From: Nitrososphaera sp.
GTDB taxonomy: Archaea > Thermoproteota > Nitrososphaeria > Nitrososphaerales > Nitrososphaeraceae
Assembly: GCA_039938515.1 (NCBI GenBank)
Contig: JBDUUL010000006.1
Location: 50,919 to 114,918 of the forward strand
Reading direction: 5' to 3'
DNA length: 64,000 nt
The notes beneath the pieces were generated by a model. It was not told the DNA's origin and searched no databases. It saw nothing but the letters and a program-made list of their open reading frames with translations. A program made the translations under genes and the position numbers. Positions 43,739 through 51,656 of the stretch are shown here, piece by piece. The first letter of the stretch is position 1. Every line of letters starts with the position of its first letter.

Positions 43739-44557
43739 TTGGTGCTCGCCGGCGAGAAAATCAGCGTAATCATGTCGCACGATGTCGACTGGCCCTTAAG
43801 AGGGCCGTCAAGGCAGCACATTCTTCAGAGGAAGGATCGCTACGATGACGCCGTAATCAAGCGGGTGATAGAGGATAACAATTACAACCCTTATTTCGGA
43901 GTGCGTGATATCATGGAGATTGAGGACAAATACGGGATTAGATCCACCTTCTTCTTTAGACCGCTGTACGACGACGGGTCAAGCGTCGAGGAATATCGAG
44001 AGACCATCGAGAAGCTTTTGAGCGCGGGCTGGGAGGTTGGTGTGCACATCAATGAAGCTGACCTTCTGAGCTCCATTGAGAGGGAAAAGAGGGCGCTCGA
44101 GAAGGTCGCGAACCGCAGCATGCTAGGCTCTAGAGTGCATTACCTCAAGATCCGGCAGGACGATCTTTTCCTGCTCGAAAAAGCAGGAATAAAATATGAT
44201 TCTTCAGTCTGCTTTTCAAAGGACAAGATCGACCGCCGCAACACCGGTTTCTTTGCCGTCGGAAACTTGATTGTGTTTCCGATAACGATCATGGACACCT
44301 ACCTTTTCACCTACATGCACGTTCCCGAGGAACACGTTGTCGACAAGGTCAAGGATGCCATCGAGCTCGCCGGGCACGGTGGGATCGCAACCCTGCTCTG
44401 GCATGACAACTCGGTCAACATGAAGGGAGGCAGAATGTTCAAGAGCGTTGTCGATTACCTAGCGGGGAGAGATGATGTCGAAGTACTGCGAGGGATAGAC
44501 GCATATGAGATGGTAAGCAACGGCCAGAGGCTGCGCGCAGACACACCGGGAAGGTAG
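43739..44557 (+). CDS. Polysaccharide deacetylase-like (NodB-fold) protein
   Basis: 272 residues. ISVIMSHDVDWPL opens the NodB barrel with the HD metal pair, STFFFRPLYDDG and GWEVGVHINEADLL follow, and LLWHDNS near the end supplies the last His-Asp. This matches deacetylase-type domains seen in surface-glycan pathways. A TATA box (ATATATTTATAG, about 43689-43700) lies some 39 nt before the TTG at 43739; an in-frame ATG 12 codons in is an alternative start. It pairs with the acyltransferase 46 nt downstream. Confidence 0.72.
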   Translation: MVLAGEKISVIMSHDVDWPLRGPSRQHILQRKDRYDDAVIKRVIEDNNYNPYFGVRDIMEIEDKYGIRSTFFFRPLYDDGSSVEEYRETIEKLLSAGWEVGVHINEADLLSSIEREKRALEKVANRSMLGSRVHYLKIRQDDLFLLEKAGIKYDSSVCFSKDKIDRRNTGFFAVGNLIVFPITIMDTYLFTYMHVPEEHVVDKVKDAIELAGHGGIATLLWHDNSVNMKGGRMFKSVVDYLAGRDDVEVLRGIDAYEMVSNGQRLRADTPGR

Positions 44558-44603
44558 ATTATCACTGGCTTCATTTCAGCCGAAAGGAAGATCGGGGTTT
44601 TAG

Positions 44604-45605
44604 ATGAAGAACAAGAAAGGCTGGAAGGTCGGCAAGGGTGCCCGGATTGTCCGGTCCAAGATCCAGGCGAGGCAGGTTGAAATCGGCGAGGGCTCCACTC
44701 TGGCTGGGGTTCACATCACTGCGCCAAGTCTTTCAGTTGGAAAGGATTCCCGCTTGGAGGAATGCAAGTTATTCTCGACCGACGGGCCAATCAGAATTGG
44801 CGACGGAGTGAACATCAAAGAGCGCTCTGTCCTCAACGCGTTCCGCGGCATATCGATTGGGGACCGGACGATCATCGACAGGGACGTGTTCGTAGGCGGC
44901 ATGCAAAGCGAGAAAAGCGAACTCGCAGTCGGATCGGATTGCGTCATTTTGTACCGCTCATATCTGAATACCACGCGCAAGATTACGATTGGAAACGGCA
45001 CCGGTGTCGGTGGATACGTAAGGATCTTTACTCATAGCGCGTGGCAGAACGCACTGACGGGAAATCCGGTAAGGTTTGCCGATGTAAACTTGGGAAATGA
45101 CGTCTGGATCGCGTGGGATATTACCATAATGCCCGGGGTTACGGTACATGACAAAGCTACGGTGGGCACTGGAGCCTTGGTCACGAAGGATATCCCGCCG
45201 GACTGCATTGCAGTAGGAGTCCCCGCAAGGGTCGTAAAAGACAGGACGCGCGAACCCCAAGACCTTCCCGACAAGAACCGCTTGATGATAGACATCCTTA
45301 ATGATTTTGAGGGCTATGCCGCGTCTTTTCTAAAGCTCCGAGTAAGCCTGAAAACCACTCGCGACTCTTGCATTGTCCGCATGCCCCACAACAGGGTACT
45401 TGAATTCCGGCCCTTTCTTGAAGACTTCAAAGAGCCGGATTCAAAAAGCGTGCTAATCTCCTTTAGAATTCCCAACGCTATCAAGCGCGGCGGGACTGAA
45501 TGGGTCGAACTTGACACTCTAAGTGCAAAAGCTCCTTCGGCGACGGAGTTTATTGAGTTTATAAGAAGATATGGAGTACGGATACTGCAAGCAGACAAGC
45601 GATGA
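44604..45605 (+). CDS. Hexapeptide-repeat (left-handed beta-helix) acyltransferase
   Basis: 333 residues. Residues about 5-200 are imperfect hexapeptide repeats ([LIV]-G-x4) forming a left-handed beta-helix, for example IGDGVNIKE, ISIGDRTIIDRDVFVGG, ITIGNGTGVGGYVRIFTHSA and VWIAWDITIMPGVTVHDKAT, closing with IAVGVPARVV. This is the maltose/galactoside O-acetyltransferase plan. The C-terminal 120 residues are an extra alpha-beta domain without recognised relatives. It is likely to O- or N-acylate a sugar made by the glycan genes. Confidence 0.78.
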   Translation: MKNKKGWKVGKGARIVRSKIQARQVEIGEGSTLAGVHITAPSLSVGKDSRLEECKLFSTDGPIRIGDGVNIKERSVLNAFRGISIGDRTIIDRDVFVGGMQSEKSELAVGSDCVILYRSYLNTTRKITIGNGTGVGGYVRIFTHSAWQNALTGNPVRFADVNLGNDVWIAWDITIMPGVTVHDKATVGTGALVTKDIPPDCIAVGVPARVVKDRTREPQDLPDKNRLMIDILNDFEGYAASFLKLRVSLKTTRDSCIVRMPHNRVLEFRPFLEDFKEPDSKSVLISFRIPNAIKRGGTEWVELDTLSAKAPSATEFIEFIRRYGVRILQADKR

Positions 45606-45907
45606 GTCAAGCTGTGCCCGTCTGAAACCTGCGGACTCCATTCGTTTTCTTGGCCGTTTGCGGATAGGACATGTTTCTTGCTGACAGCGTCTCCAGCGGC
45701 TTATGAAAAAGGACCTGGCACCCGATGGTTTTTCGGGCATGATGGATGGCCTTTTTCTAGCGCCTAGGTCAACGGTCAACGCTAATGCTTAAATACTACT
45801 ATTGATAATTGAGCGCGTTGCACTCCGTACAAGGGCTATCTGAGGTTCTATAGATAATGTCCAGTGCCTCGAACGCTAGACTTTCTGCTCCCTGAGGAAC
45901 TGCTTTT
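45606..45907. other. 302-nt gap without a gene
   Basis: It holds a short hairpin (CCCGA...TCGGG, about 45721-45737) that may end the acyltransferase transcript. Further on is a tandem heptamer GGTCAAC-GGTCAAC (45767-45780) just upstream of a TATA-like CTTAAATA (45787-45794), and another TATA-like TCTATAGATA near 45848. The tandem repeat beside the TATA box looks like a regulator site for the zinc-finger gene at 45908, but the 115-nt leader is long for this genome. No open frame is convincing. Confidence 0.35.
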
Positions 45908-46102
45908 ATGAAGGCTCAGCCGAGACCGCAAAAACAACCGACATCAAAGCCACGAAAAGACTACGACTACAACAAGCCGATTGGCAAGTGCGTAGTTTGC
46001 TATACGCTTTCGAGCTGGCATTGCTATGATTGTGGCAACGACTATTGCCAGACTCATTTTGACGACCATAAGGGCCGCAACCTGTGTTTAAAAGCAGCCT
46101 GA
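45908..46102 (+). CDS. Small B-box-like zinc protein
   Basis: 64 residues. A basic N-terminal 25-residue tail is followed by CVVC, CYDCGNDYC, and H/H/C ligands in CQTHFDDHKGRNLCL, the pattern of a B-box-type zinc finger. No membrane segment. It probably mediates protein-protein contacts. It precedes the cupredoxin gene by 57 nt but that gene has its own TATA box. Confidence 0.6.
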   Translation: MKAQPRPQKQPTSKPRKDYDYNKPIGKCVVCYTLSSWHCYDCGNDYCQTHFDDHKGRNLCLKAA

Positions 46103-46159
46103 ATCTCGATCGTGATTTTTCACTTATATGAGATATCAAACTCTCAAATGACGTAGTAA

Positions 46160-46981
46160 ATGAGCAGGGAGCACTTCATTCTATTTTCCGTGATCGGCGG
46201 GTTTGTCGCCGTGGCGGTCGTTGTCGTCCTGTTCCACGGACTGCCTGAGGAAGGGGCAAGGGACTTCAACGCCCTATCCCAGGTCTCGATCAAGTCCGAT
46301 ATGGTTATCCTGAAGAATGCGACCTCGGGCGATGACACCTACGTCTACGCAATTAATGATGCAGCGGCCCAAGCTGTCAGAATTGCTGAAAACGACTCGC
46401 AGGTGATGAAAATTCTCGACGAATCGCGAGGAAGCACTGTTACCATTGTCGGTGTTCAGCCGACTGTCATGGAATCTAACAATGGAAACGAAATGCAAGG
46501 CTCTTCGGGCGAGGTTGTAATTACCTCCAACAGACAGTCAATAGCCGGCCAACCATACACCCAGCCAGATGACTTCTCCGGGATTGCGGGCAAGCCTGCC
46601 GAAGCACACCAGCAAGTCTGGAATGTTCTGATAGACATGGACTCAAAAAAAGTAGTCGACATCCAAACCGACCAGCAGCGAGTGATATACGGAACAATTC
46701 AAGAAAACTCTGTAATCACTGGCATGAACATGTTCATGCCCGACCAAGCCAAGGTCCCGCCAGGAACTCAGGTCACGTGGAATAACAACTCGAAGCTAGA
46801 ACATAACGTAGTGGGAGTATTCAAAACTGATTCAGGCAAGAATATCGCCATCGACAGTGGCTTTATTCCGCCCGGGCGGTCGTGGAGTTACACTTTCCAG
46901 GATGCAGGGCTATTTGACTATCAGTGCACGATCCATTCGCAAGAAGGTATGAAGGGTGCGATCATTGTTACCAGCGCTTGA
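46160..46981 (+). CDS. Membrane-anchored plastocyanin-like copper protein
   Basis: 273 residues. One N-terminal membrane helix (about 6-25, FILFSVIGGFVAVAVVVVLF) anchors an extracytoplasmic protein. Residues 185-273 form a cupredoxin domain with type 1 copper ligands His215 (EHNV), Cys256 and His259 (YQCTIH) and Met264 (EGMKG). The middle region (about 40-180) has no recognised fold. Thaumarchaea use many such proteins for electron transfer in place of cytochrome c. A TATA-like ACTTATATGAG (about 46120) lies upstream. Confidence 0.88.
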   Translation: MSREHFILFSVIGGFVAVAVVVVLFHGLPEEGARDFNALSQVSIKSDMVILKNATSGDDTYVYAINDAAAQAVRIAENDSQVMKILDESRGSTVTIVGVQPTVMESNNGNEMQGSSGEVVITSNRQSIAGQPYTQPDDFSGIAGKPAEAHQQVWNVLIDMDSKKVVDIQTDQQRVIYGTIQENSVITGMNMFMPDQAKVPPGTQVTWNNNSKLEHNVVGVFKTDSGKNIAIDSGFIPPGRSWSYTFQDAGLFDYQCTIHSQEGMKGAIIVTSA

Positions 46982-47010
46982 GTTCTCGGTAGTTTGTGCG
47001 CTCCAACGGA

Positions 47011-47352
47011 CTAGGCAAAGGGATAGACTTCGCCTTCAATCCGTTCAATTTCGCGGTCACCCGCAAGGGAGAGTATCGTATCTAGACTTGTAACCACAGT
47101 CATTTGCAGATGGTTGTTGCCGTGATTTGCAGCGTAAGTTCCAACTCGGTGGAATAGCTCGGATCGTTTCCTGTCCGCATCGACTCCTTTTTCAAGGTGC
47201 AGCTCAAGATAGAATGATTGCTTTTCCTCGGTAGGGTACTTTCGACTAAGTATGGATGACCTGATTAACAGGAGCGGGTCAATCGATGGCGCCTTGTCGC
47301 GTAGAGTTCGCACCAACTGGTCATATTCTCTGAGGATCTCTTCTGCGGACAT
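47011..47352 (-). CDS. Hypothetical protein
   Basis: 113 residues, soluble, charged; a helical N-terminus (AEEILREYDQLVRTLRDKAP) followed by alternating strand-like segments (QSFYLELHLEKGVDADRKRS, HLQMTVVTSLDTILSLAG). No cysteines or membrane helices. It converges with the cupredoxin gene. Not recognised. Confidence 0.5.
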   Translation of the reverse strand: MSAEEILREYDQLVRTLRDKAPSIDPLLLIRSSILSRKYPTEEKQSFYLELHLEKGVDADRKRSELFHRVGTYAANHGNNHLQMTVVTSLDTILSLAGDREIERIEGEVYPFA

Positions 47353-47539
47353 TTGTTGCTGTTTTGGAGCTCTCCAAAATATTTGTTATGCCGTTTACTG
47401 GTGGCTTTCAAAAGCGTTGTCGCAGTGCGCAACGATTACCCTGCCCATAGCCTCCTTTACCAGATCCTATGTAACACGGGTGGATATTGATGTGCGAATG
47501 ATTAGGAGGTAGCTCCGCGGCATTCAGTAATTGTATTAC

Positions 47540-47598
47540 GACAAAACAAAAACCGACTTACCCTGACTGGACTTACCCTGACTGTGTACTTTTTGTCA
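47540..47598. repeat. Tandem 15-mer inside an inverted repeat, upstream of the Dps-like gene
   Basis: GACTTACCCTGACTG occurs twice with no spacer (47555-47569 and 47570-47584). The pair is enclosed by the inverted repeat GACAAAA (47540-47546) and TTTTGTC (47592-47598). It lies 26-80 nt upstream of the TATA-like GTATTTA at 47624, where an activator or repressor could act. The rest of the 304-nt gap back to 47353 contains nothing that I can identify. Confidence 0.4.
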
Positions 47599-47656
47599 AA
47601 GCTGAATCCCGAGGGGTTGGAACGTATTTATGCTCTATTCATACAGCATCTTCCCC

Positions 47657-48244
47657 GTGTCCAAGGAAAAAGTCAATGTGGTCGGGATCAACGTTCTAAA
47701 ACAAAACGGAGCCGACGTTGACGAGATTTCCAAATTACTGGTCTACAACGCGTCGGTTGAGTTTGCTGCCTATTATTACTTTACAAACCTCAGAGTTCAT
47801 TGCACTGGACTCGATGGCGAAGCGGTAAAGGGAGTAATTGAGGACGCCCGTCTTGAAGACCTCAGTCACTTTGAGTCATGCATCCAGCGGATTTACGAGC
47901 TTGGTGGGCGCCTGCCTGTAGACGCATTGGATTTCATAAGGATGTCAGGCTGTGAATTCCTACAGCTCCCTTCTTCAAATCCAAGCGACTTGAAAGCCAT
48001 TCTCGAAAAGTGCCTAAAAGCCGAACAGGGCGCCATAGTAAACTGGAACAAGCTGTGCAATCTGACTATTGGAAAAGATCCGGCTACATACGACATCGCA
48101 AAGGATATCCTGAAAGAGGAAATCGAGCATGAATCTTGGTTTATGGAACTGCTCTATGGCAGGCCCTCAGGGCATATGAGGAGGAGGTATTCCGGAGAAA
48201 GGCCACACTCTCGGAAACACTCCCGCTCACTGGATTCCCTGTAA
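47657..48244 (+). CDS. Dps/ferritin-like iron-binding protein
   Basis: Ferritin-superfamily four-helix protein expected to oxidise and store iron or protect DNA from peroxide. Carboxylate/His positions lie in NASVEFAAYYYFTNLRVH, LEDLSHFESCIQRIYELGG, AEQGAIVNWNKLC and LKEEIEHESWFMELL, the di-iron helix set of archaeal Dps-like proteins. The last 30 residues are Arg/Ser/His-rich and may bind DNA. GTG 47657 lies 26 nt after GTATTTA and is a better start than ATG 47630, which falls inside that promoter element. Confidence 0.8.
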   Translation: MSKEKVNVVGINVLKQNGADVDEISKLLVYNASVEFAAYYYFTNLRVHCTGLDGEAVKGVIEDARLEDLSHFESCIQRIYELGGRLPVDALDFIRMSGCEFLQLPSSNPSDLKAILEKCLKAEQGAIVNWNKLCNLTIGKDPATYDIAKDILKEEIEHESWFMELLYGRPSGHMRRRYSGERPHSRKHSRSLDSL

Positions 48245-48381
48245 ACTTTACCCTTAGAGCATCCCGGGATCTTTCTTGGCGTGTGGTAATGCGAAGCGCG
48301 CTGCGCTTTGGTCCGCATGTTTTGTTTGTATATTTGAAACTAATTGCACGACCATGCTGTCGAAGTTATCCATTAAAACAG

Positions 48382-48500
48382 TGCGGGGGGTGGGATTTGA
48401 ACCCACGAACCCCTAAGGGACGGGATCACCCATTGGATAAGATCTTAAGTCCCGCGTCTCCAAGATTTTCGCCTATTTGGCCGGGCTCTACAACCCCCGC
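48382..48500 (-). tRNA. tRNA-Leu(UAA) with two introns
   Basis: Acceptor GCGGGGG (48500-48494) pairs with CCCCCGC (48389-48383), discriminator A, no encoded CCA. The anticodon arm CGGGA-CTTAAGA-TCCCG is interrupted after position 37 by a 17-nt intron (48426-48442, shiftable by 1), the canonical site. The D-stem GTA...TAC forms only if another 17 nt (48457-48473, shiftable by 1) are removed just before G26. The long variable arm TCCCTTAGGGG and the T-arm GTGGG-TTCAAAT-CCCAC are normal for Leu. Confidence 0.88.
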
Positions 48501-48619
48501 GGCTCATGTTCCATTATTGATTCAGTAATTAAATCTTGATTGTCGCGCCAAATGCTTGCCGCGATGGACGCAATTCAGATACGTTAATCAAACCCCTCAC
48601 AACAGATGTTCAAGTCATC

Positions 48620-48693
48620 GCCTTGGTAGCTCAGCCTGGTAGAGCGTTACCTTGGTAAGGTAGAGGTCGCGGGTCCGAATCCCGCCCAAGGCT
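48620..48693 (+). tRNA. tRNA-Thr(GGU)
   Basis: Acceptor GCCTTGG pairs with CCAAGGC (48686-48692), discriminator T. D-arm GCTC...GAGC, anticodon stem TTACC/GGTAG with loop TTGGTAA (anticodon GGU), T-arm GCGGG-TCCGAAT-CCCGC. No intron and no encoded CCA. TTCTTTTG right after the gene may serve as a weak T-rich terminator. Confidence 0.93.
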
Positions 48694-48716
48694 TCTTTTG
48701 TATGGACCGAGAGGAT

Positions 48717-49310
48717 TTAGACGAATATGGATTTCCGGGCTCTAAACACAAACATGAATACCATTATCTCGGCATTTTCAGCCAAGATAAAACTGATTAT
48801 CTTTGTATAATAGCCGTGCAGAGTAGCATCGGTGCTTGCCAGCGTAAGGGCCATTATATCCACTGGTGAGAACAACTGCAAGTTATGGCGCAGCTGCGAC
48901 TTTAACGGTTCGTCCGTTGACAGTAGAGCAAAGGAATCAGCAAATTGTTGCTGATTTATCTGCAGAACGATCAGGCTGTCGGAATATTTCGAGTATCCGT
49001 ATTCTGTCAGAATCAGGATGGATACAAGCAGAGTTATGCAAGCAAACCCGCTCAGGTAAAGGAGTCTCTTCCTGTACCAAGAGAGCAGCACCGCATCGGT
49101 GCGGACGCCATATTTGCGCAGCGGGGTGAATTTCAGGGCGCCGTAAAAGACTGCAAATGTTATCGAAACGGAACCCAGAGTACCGAACCACCCGTTAGGC
49201 AGGATAACGCCGAATGAAAGCCTGACAAGCAGCAATAACGCGAACCAAGATGCCAGAACAACAAATTTGTCGCGGTTGGCACCGAAATACTGTTTTTGCT
49301 GATCTAGCAT
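48717..49310 (-). CDS. Membrane protein with four predicted helices
   Basis: 197 residues. Hydrophobic segments at about 16-34 (VVLASWFALLLLVRLSFGVI), 42-60, 83-105 (LLYLSGFACITLLVSILIL) and a C-terminal one (TKIISFILAENAEIMVFMFV). The loop between helices three and four (about 50 residues with YSKYSDSLIVLQINQQQF) should be extracytoplasmic. No family recognised. Confidence 0.5.
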   Translation of the reverse strand: MLDQQKQYFGANRDKFVVLASWFALLLLVRLSFGVILPNGWFGTLGSVSITFAVFYGALKFTPLRKYGVRTDAVLLSWYRKRLLYLSGFACITLLVSILILTEYGYSKYSDSLIVLQINQQQFADSFALLSTDEPLKSQLRHNLQLFSPVDIMALTLASTDATLHGYYTKIISFILAENAEIMVFMFVFRARKSIFV

Positions 49311-49496
49311 CAGGCTTTACCGACTTCTCACGTTGCTTTCTTATTAACTCTCTCACGCGAAGAAAACTAAGTTTTCCAATTCTAGAACCAATGTCGCGTA
49401 TCTTTCGGATTAAGGGTCTATGCGACCTTTGTGAATTCCTACAATGCTCTGGGGCGTACCAAAAGTTTAAAGTCGAACGGTGAGGATTGCGTAACA

Positions 49497-50288
49497 GTGG
49501 CTCGGCTATCGCATGAAATCAAGTTAGTATATTCTGCAAAGGACATTCCCAATATTACACGTCCGCGGCTAGTGTGCGGCTTTCCAGGAAGCGGCTACGT
49601 TGGCAAACTGGCCATCGACCACCTTATTCAGGAACTGAACGCGAAAAAGCTCGCCGACATTTACACGAGCGCCTTTCCACCACAGGTAATGATACGAGAA
49701 GACGGCACGATAGAGCTCATGAAGAACTCGATTTACTGGTGGTCAAATGAAAAAACCAGCCTTCTGCTTCTCACTGGCGACTCGCAGCCTGCCAATCCTG
49801 ATGCAGAGTACGCGCTCGCCGAGGAAATCCTGAGTTTTGCAAAGCAGTTTGATACCGCCGAGGTGTTTACACTGGCGGCATATATAACCGGCCTCTTTGT
49901 TGACAAGCCGAAGGTTTTCGGCACCGCAACCGACCCTGAAATTATCGGCTCTTTTGATTCAAGAAATATTATCAAAATGGACGGGGGGAGCATCACCGGG
50001 ATGAATGGGCTGATACTTGGAATTTCGAGGCTTTCGGGAATGCGGGGCACATGCTTGCTGGGGGAAACCTCCGGGTATGTTGTCGATGCGAAAGCGTCAA
50101 AGGCGGTTCTGGAAGTACTGCTTCCGATGCTGGATATTCAGATGGATATGACGAATCTAGAAAAACGGGCAAAAGACACGGAGCTTCTCATCCAAACAAT
50201 TGAGCAGCAAATGGGGATGGGAAAGCGAGGTCAATTTGAAGGTCAGCAAATGAATCAAAAGCCCCGCGACACGGGCTATATCGCCTAA
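49497..50288 (+). CDS. PAC2-family protein (proteasome-assembly-chaperone-like)
   Basis: The PAC2 fold is recognised by RLVCGFPGSGYVGKLAIDHL, SAFPPQVMIREDGTIELM, LLLLTGDSQPA and the later MNGLILGISRLSGMRGTCLLGETSGY. Archaeal relatives (PbaB/PF0015 type) assist proteasome core assembly or act as ATP-independent chaperones. The C-terminal 45 residues are a Gln/Met-rich coiled coil (TELLIQTIEQQMGMGKRGQF). GTG 49497 lies about 33 nt after AAGTTTAAAG and is preferred over an upstream frame start at 49431. It overlaps the OB-fold gene by 4 nt, tail to tail. Confidence 0.82.
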   Translation: MARLSHEIKLVYSAKDIPNITRPRLVCGFPGSGYVGKLAIDHLIQELNAKKLADIYTSAFPPQVMIREDGTIELMKNSIYWWSNEKTSLLLLTGDSQPANPDAEYALAEEILSFAKQFDTAEVFTLAAYITGLFVDKPKVFGTATDPEIIGSFDSRNIIKMDGGSITGMNGLILGISRLSGMRGTCLLGETSGYVVDAKASKAVLEVLLPMLDIQMDMTNLEKRAKDTELLIQTIEQQMGMGKRGQFEGQQMNQKPRDTGYIA

Positions 50289-50572
50289 ACTCGCTTGAGC
50301 TTGCCGAACTTGCCGATGCTCAGGCTGTTTTCTCCCTTGTAGGTATTGATGTACCCGTTTTCCACCGCGACCTTGTCGCCTGCCTGAACTTTGCCGATAT
50401 CGTCGCCCCACAGTGAAAGCTTGATGCTGCCGCTCTCGTCAGAAATAATCGCGTCTGCCACAGTATTCGTTCCTCCCGTCTTTAGGTTTACTGTCCTGGT
50501 CTCGCCTACGCTGTCGATCTTGCCAGTAACGCTGACGTTTCGCATGCCTGCCCGCAGCTCGCTAATTTTCAT
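50285..50572 (-). CDS. RPA-like single OB-fold ssDNA-binding protein
   Basis: 95 residues forming one OB fold: ISELRAGMRNVSVTGKIDSV, TVADAIISDESGSIKLSLWG, KVQAGDKVAVENGYINTYKG. The ISDESGSIKLSLWG strand-loop is typical of archaeal replication protein A domains and of the small thaumarchaeal SSB. It is likely to bind single-stranded DNA in replication or repair. Confidence 0.85.
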   Translation of the reverse strand: MKISELRAGMRNVSVTGKIDSVGETRTVNLKTGGTNTVADAIISDESGSIKLSLWGDDIGKVQAGDKVAVENGYINTYKGENSLSIGKFGKLKRV

Positions 50573-50690
50573 CTTTCAAAGGTAGCGGGAATAACTTGTA
50601 ATAAAGGTTAGCCCTGAGGCAAGGGGTTAAAGTCGTCTAAATGCTTGATCGCTTTTTTAGGGTGAGTGCGAAAACCGCAAGAAGCCATCA

Positions 50691-50876
50691 TCAATGCTGC
50701 GGCAGACTGCCCGACACCATGACGGGGTTTCCGCAATCAGTACAGACGAGCCGTGTTCCGGTTATTGTCCTCTCCCTCACTTCGTGCAGCGTCTTTGAAT
50801 GACATTTTGTGCATAAGCGTGACATGGTTTCGGGTTTGGGCATATTTGCGACGTCTGTATTTGTATCACCTTCCAA
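50691..50876 (-). CDS. Zinc-ribbon protein
   Basis: 61 residues, possibly 50 if the internal ATG (MPKPETMSR) is used. The CTKC...CTDC pairs, with HSKTLHEVRERTITGTRLV between them, make a single zinc ribbon, similar to those of small archaeal transcription-related proteins. Function unknown. Confidence 0.5.
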   Translation of the reverse strand: MEGDTNTDVANMPKPETMSRLCTKCHSKTLHEVRERTITGTRLVCTDCGNPVMVSGSLPQH

Positions 50877-50944
50877 ATTAACTTTTCACGCACCCTGCCG
50901 CAAGTAAGAAATAAGGTCAGGTAGCGCCGGATAAAAGTGTCCGT

Positions 50945-51091
50945 GGAGGGGTAGCGAAGCCCGGTCAACCGCGCAGGACTCAAGATCAATGCGCACGGAC
51001 GCCCATTGTCCCTCCGACAATGCGTAACCTGGAGAGATAAGTGATCCCGTCCCTTAGGGGTTCGTGGGTTCAAATCCCACCCCCTCCACCA
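50945..51091 (+). tRNA. tRNA-Leu(CAA) with a 59-nt intron and encoded CCA
   Basis: Acceptor GGAGGGG (50945-50951) pairs with CCCCTCC (51081-51087), discriminator A, then CCA is encoded (51089-51091). The D-stem is GCG/CGC. The anticodon arm CAGGA-CTCAAGA-TCCCG (one A-C mismatch) is split by a 59-nt intron at 37/38 (50985-51043, shiftable by 1). The intron has its own hairpin CATTGTC/GACAATG (51004-51022). The 3' half from GTGATCCCG onward is identical to that of tRNA-Leu(UAA), showing recent common ancestry or gene conversion. Confidence 0.9.
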
Positions 51092-51148
51092 CTTTCGAGA
51101 GGAGGGTCGCAAGGTTCAAATTGATTTTTCGCTCCGGGATTCCCCGGC

Positions 51149-51640
51149 GTGGCTCGCAAGTCCGCGGTCCTAATTCCTGTCATAATTGCCGCGGTTGCCA
51201 TCGGCATCATAGGTCTGGCCTTTACGCCTCAAGAAGTCAAGCAATCGAAGGCTGATTTTCCGAAGGGAACGGTCAGGATAAACGACGACGTAATAACTGT
51301 GGAAATTGCCCAGAGCGCCGCTGAGAAACAAAGATGGCTAACCTTCCAGTCTGACAAGCTGCCCCTTGACACAGCGCTTTTAATGAAATATGAGACTCCT
51401 GACCTCTATCAGGTTTGGATGCTTAACATAGAGTATAACCTGGATCTCGTGTGGTTCGATTCTTCCGGCAAAGCCGTGTATTTACTCAAGGACGTGCCGC
51501 CGTGCCAGAACCTTGTAGAGTCTCAGAGTTGCACCTACAAGACCACTGTGCCCGCGCAATATGTGATTGCGGCAACGGCCGGGTTTATAGACGCACATCG
51601 GATAACCACAGGCTCTCAGATGACGCTCATATCAGTTTGA
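51149..51640 (+). CDS. Membrane-anchored DUF192 protein
   Basis: 163 residues from GTG. One N-terminal hydrophobic helix (about 6-26, AVLIPVIIAAVAIGIIGLAF) is followed by an extracytoplasmic DUF192 domain: VRINDDVITVEIAQSAAEKQ, the strand pair LLMKYETPDLYQVWMLNIEY, then LDLVWFDSSGKAVYLLKDVP and YVIAATAGFIDAHRI. The usual 'R-G-L-M' of the family is replaced by RWLTFQS. The role of the family is unknown. Confidence 0.8.
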   Translation: MARKSAVLIPVIIAAVAIGIIGLAFTPQEVKQSKADFPKGTVRINDDVITVEIAQSAAEKQRWLTFQSDKLPLDTALLMKYETPDLYQVWMLNIEYNLDLVWFDSSGKAVYLLKDVPPCQNLVESQSCTYKTTVPAQYVIAATAGFIDAHRITTGSQMTLISV

Positions 51641-51656
51641 TTGTTCCAGCGGCAAA

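Noticed and set aside
48136..48528. Open frame on the plus strand containing GGWDLNPRTPKGRDHP
   Set aside because: This peptide is the translation of the antisense strand of tRNA-Leu(UAA); the same peptide appears opposite tRNA-Leu(CAA) at 50777-51112. Both are artefacts of tRNA genes.
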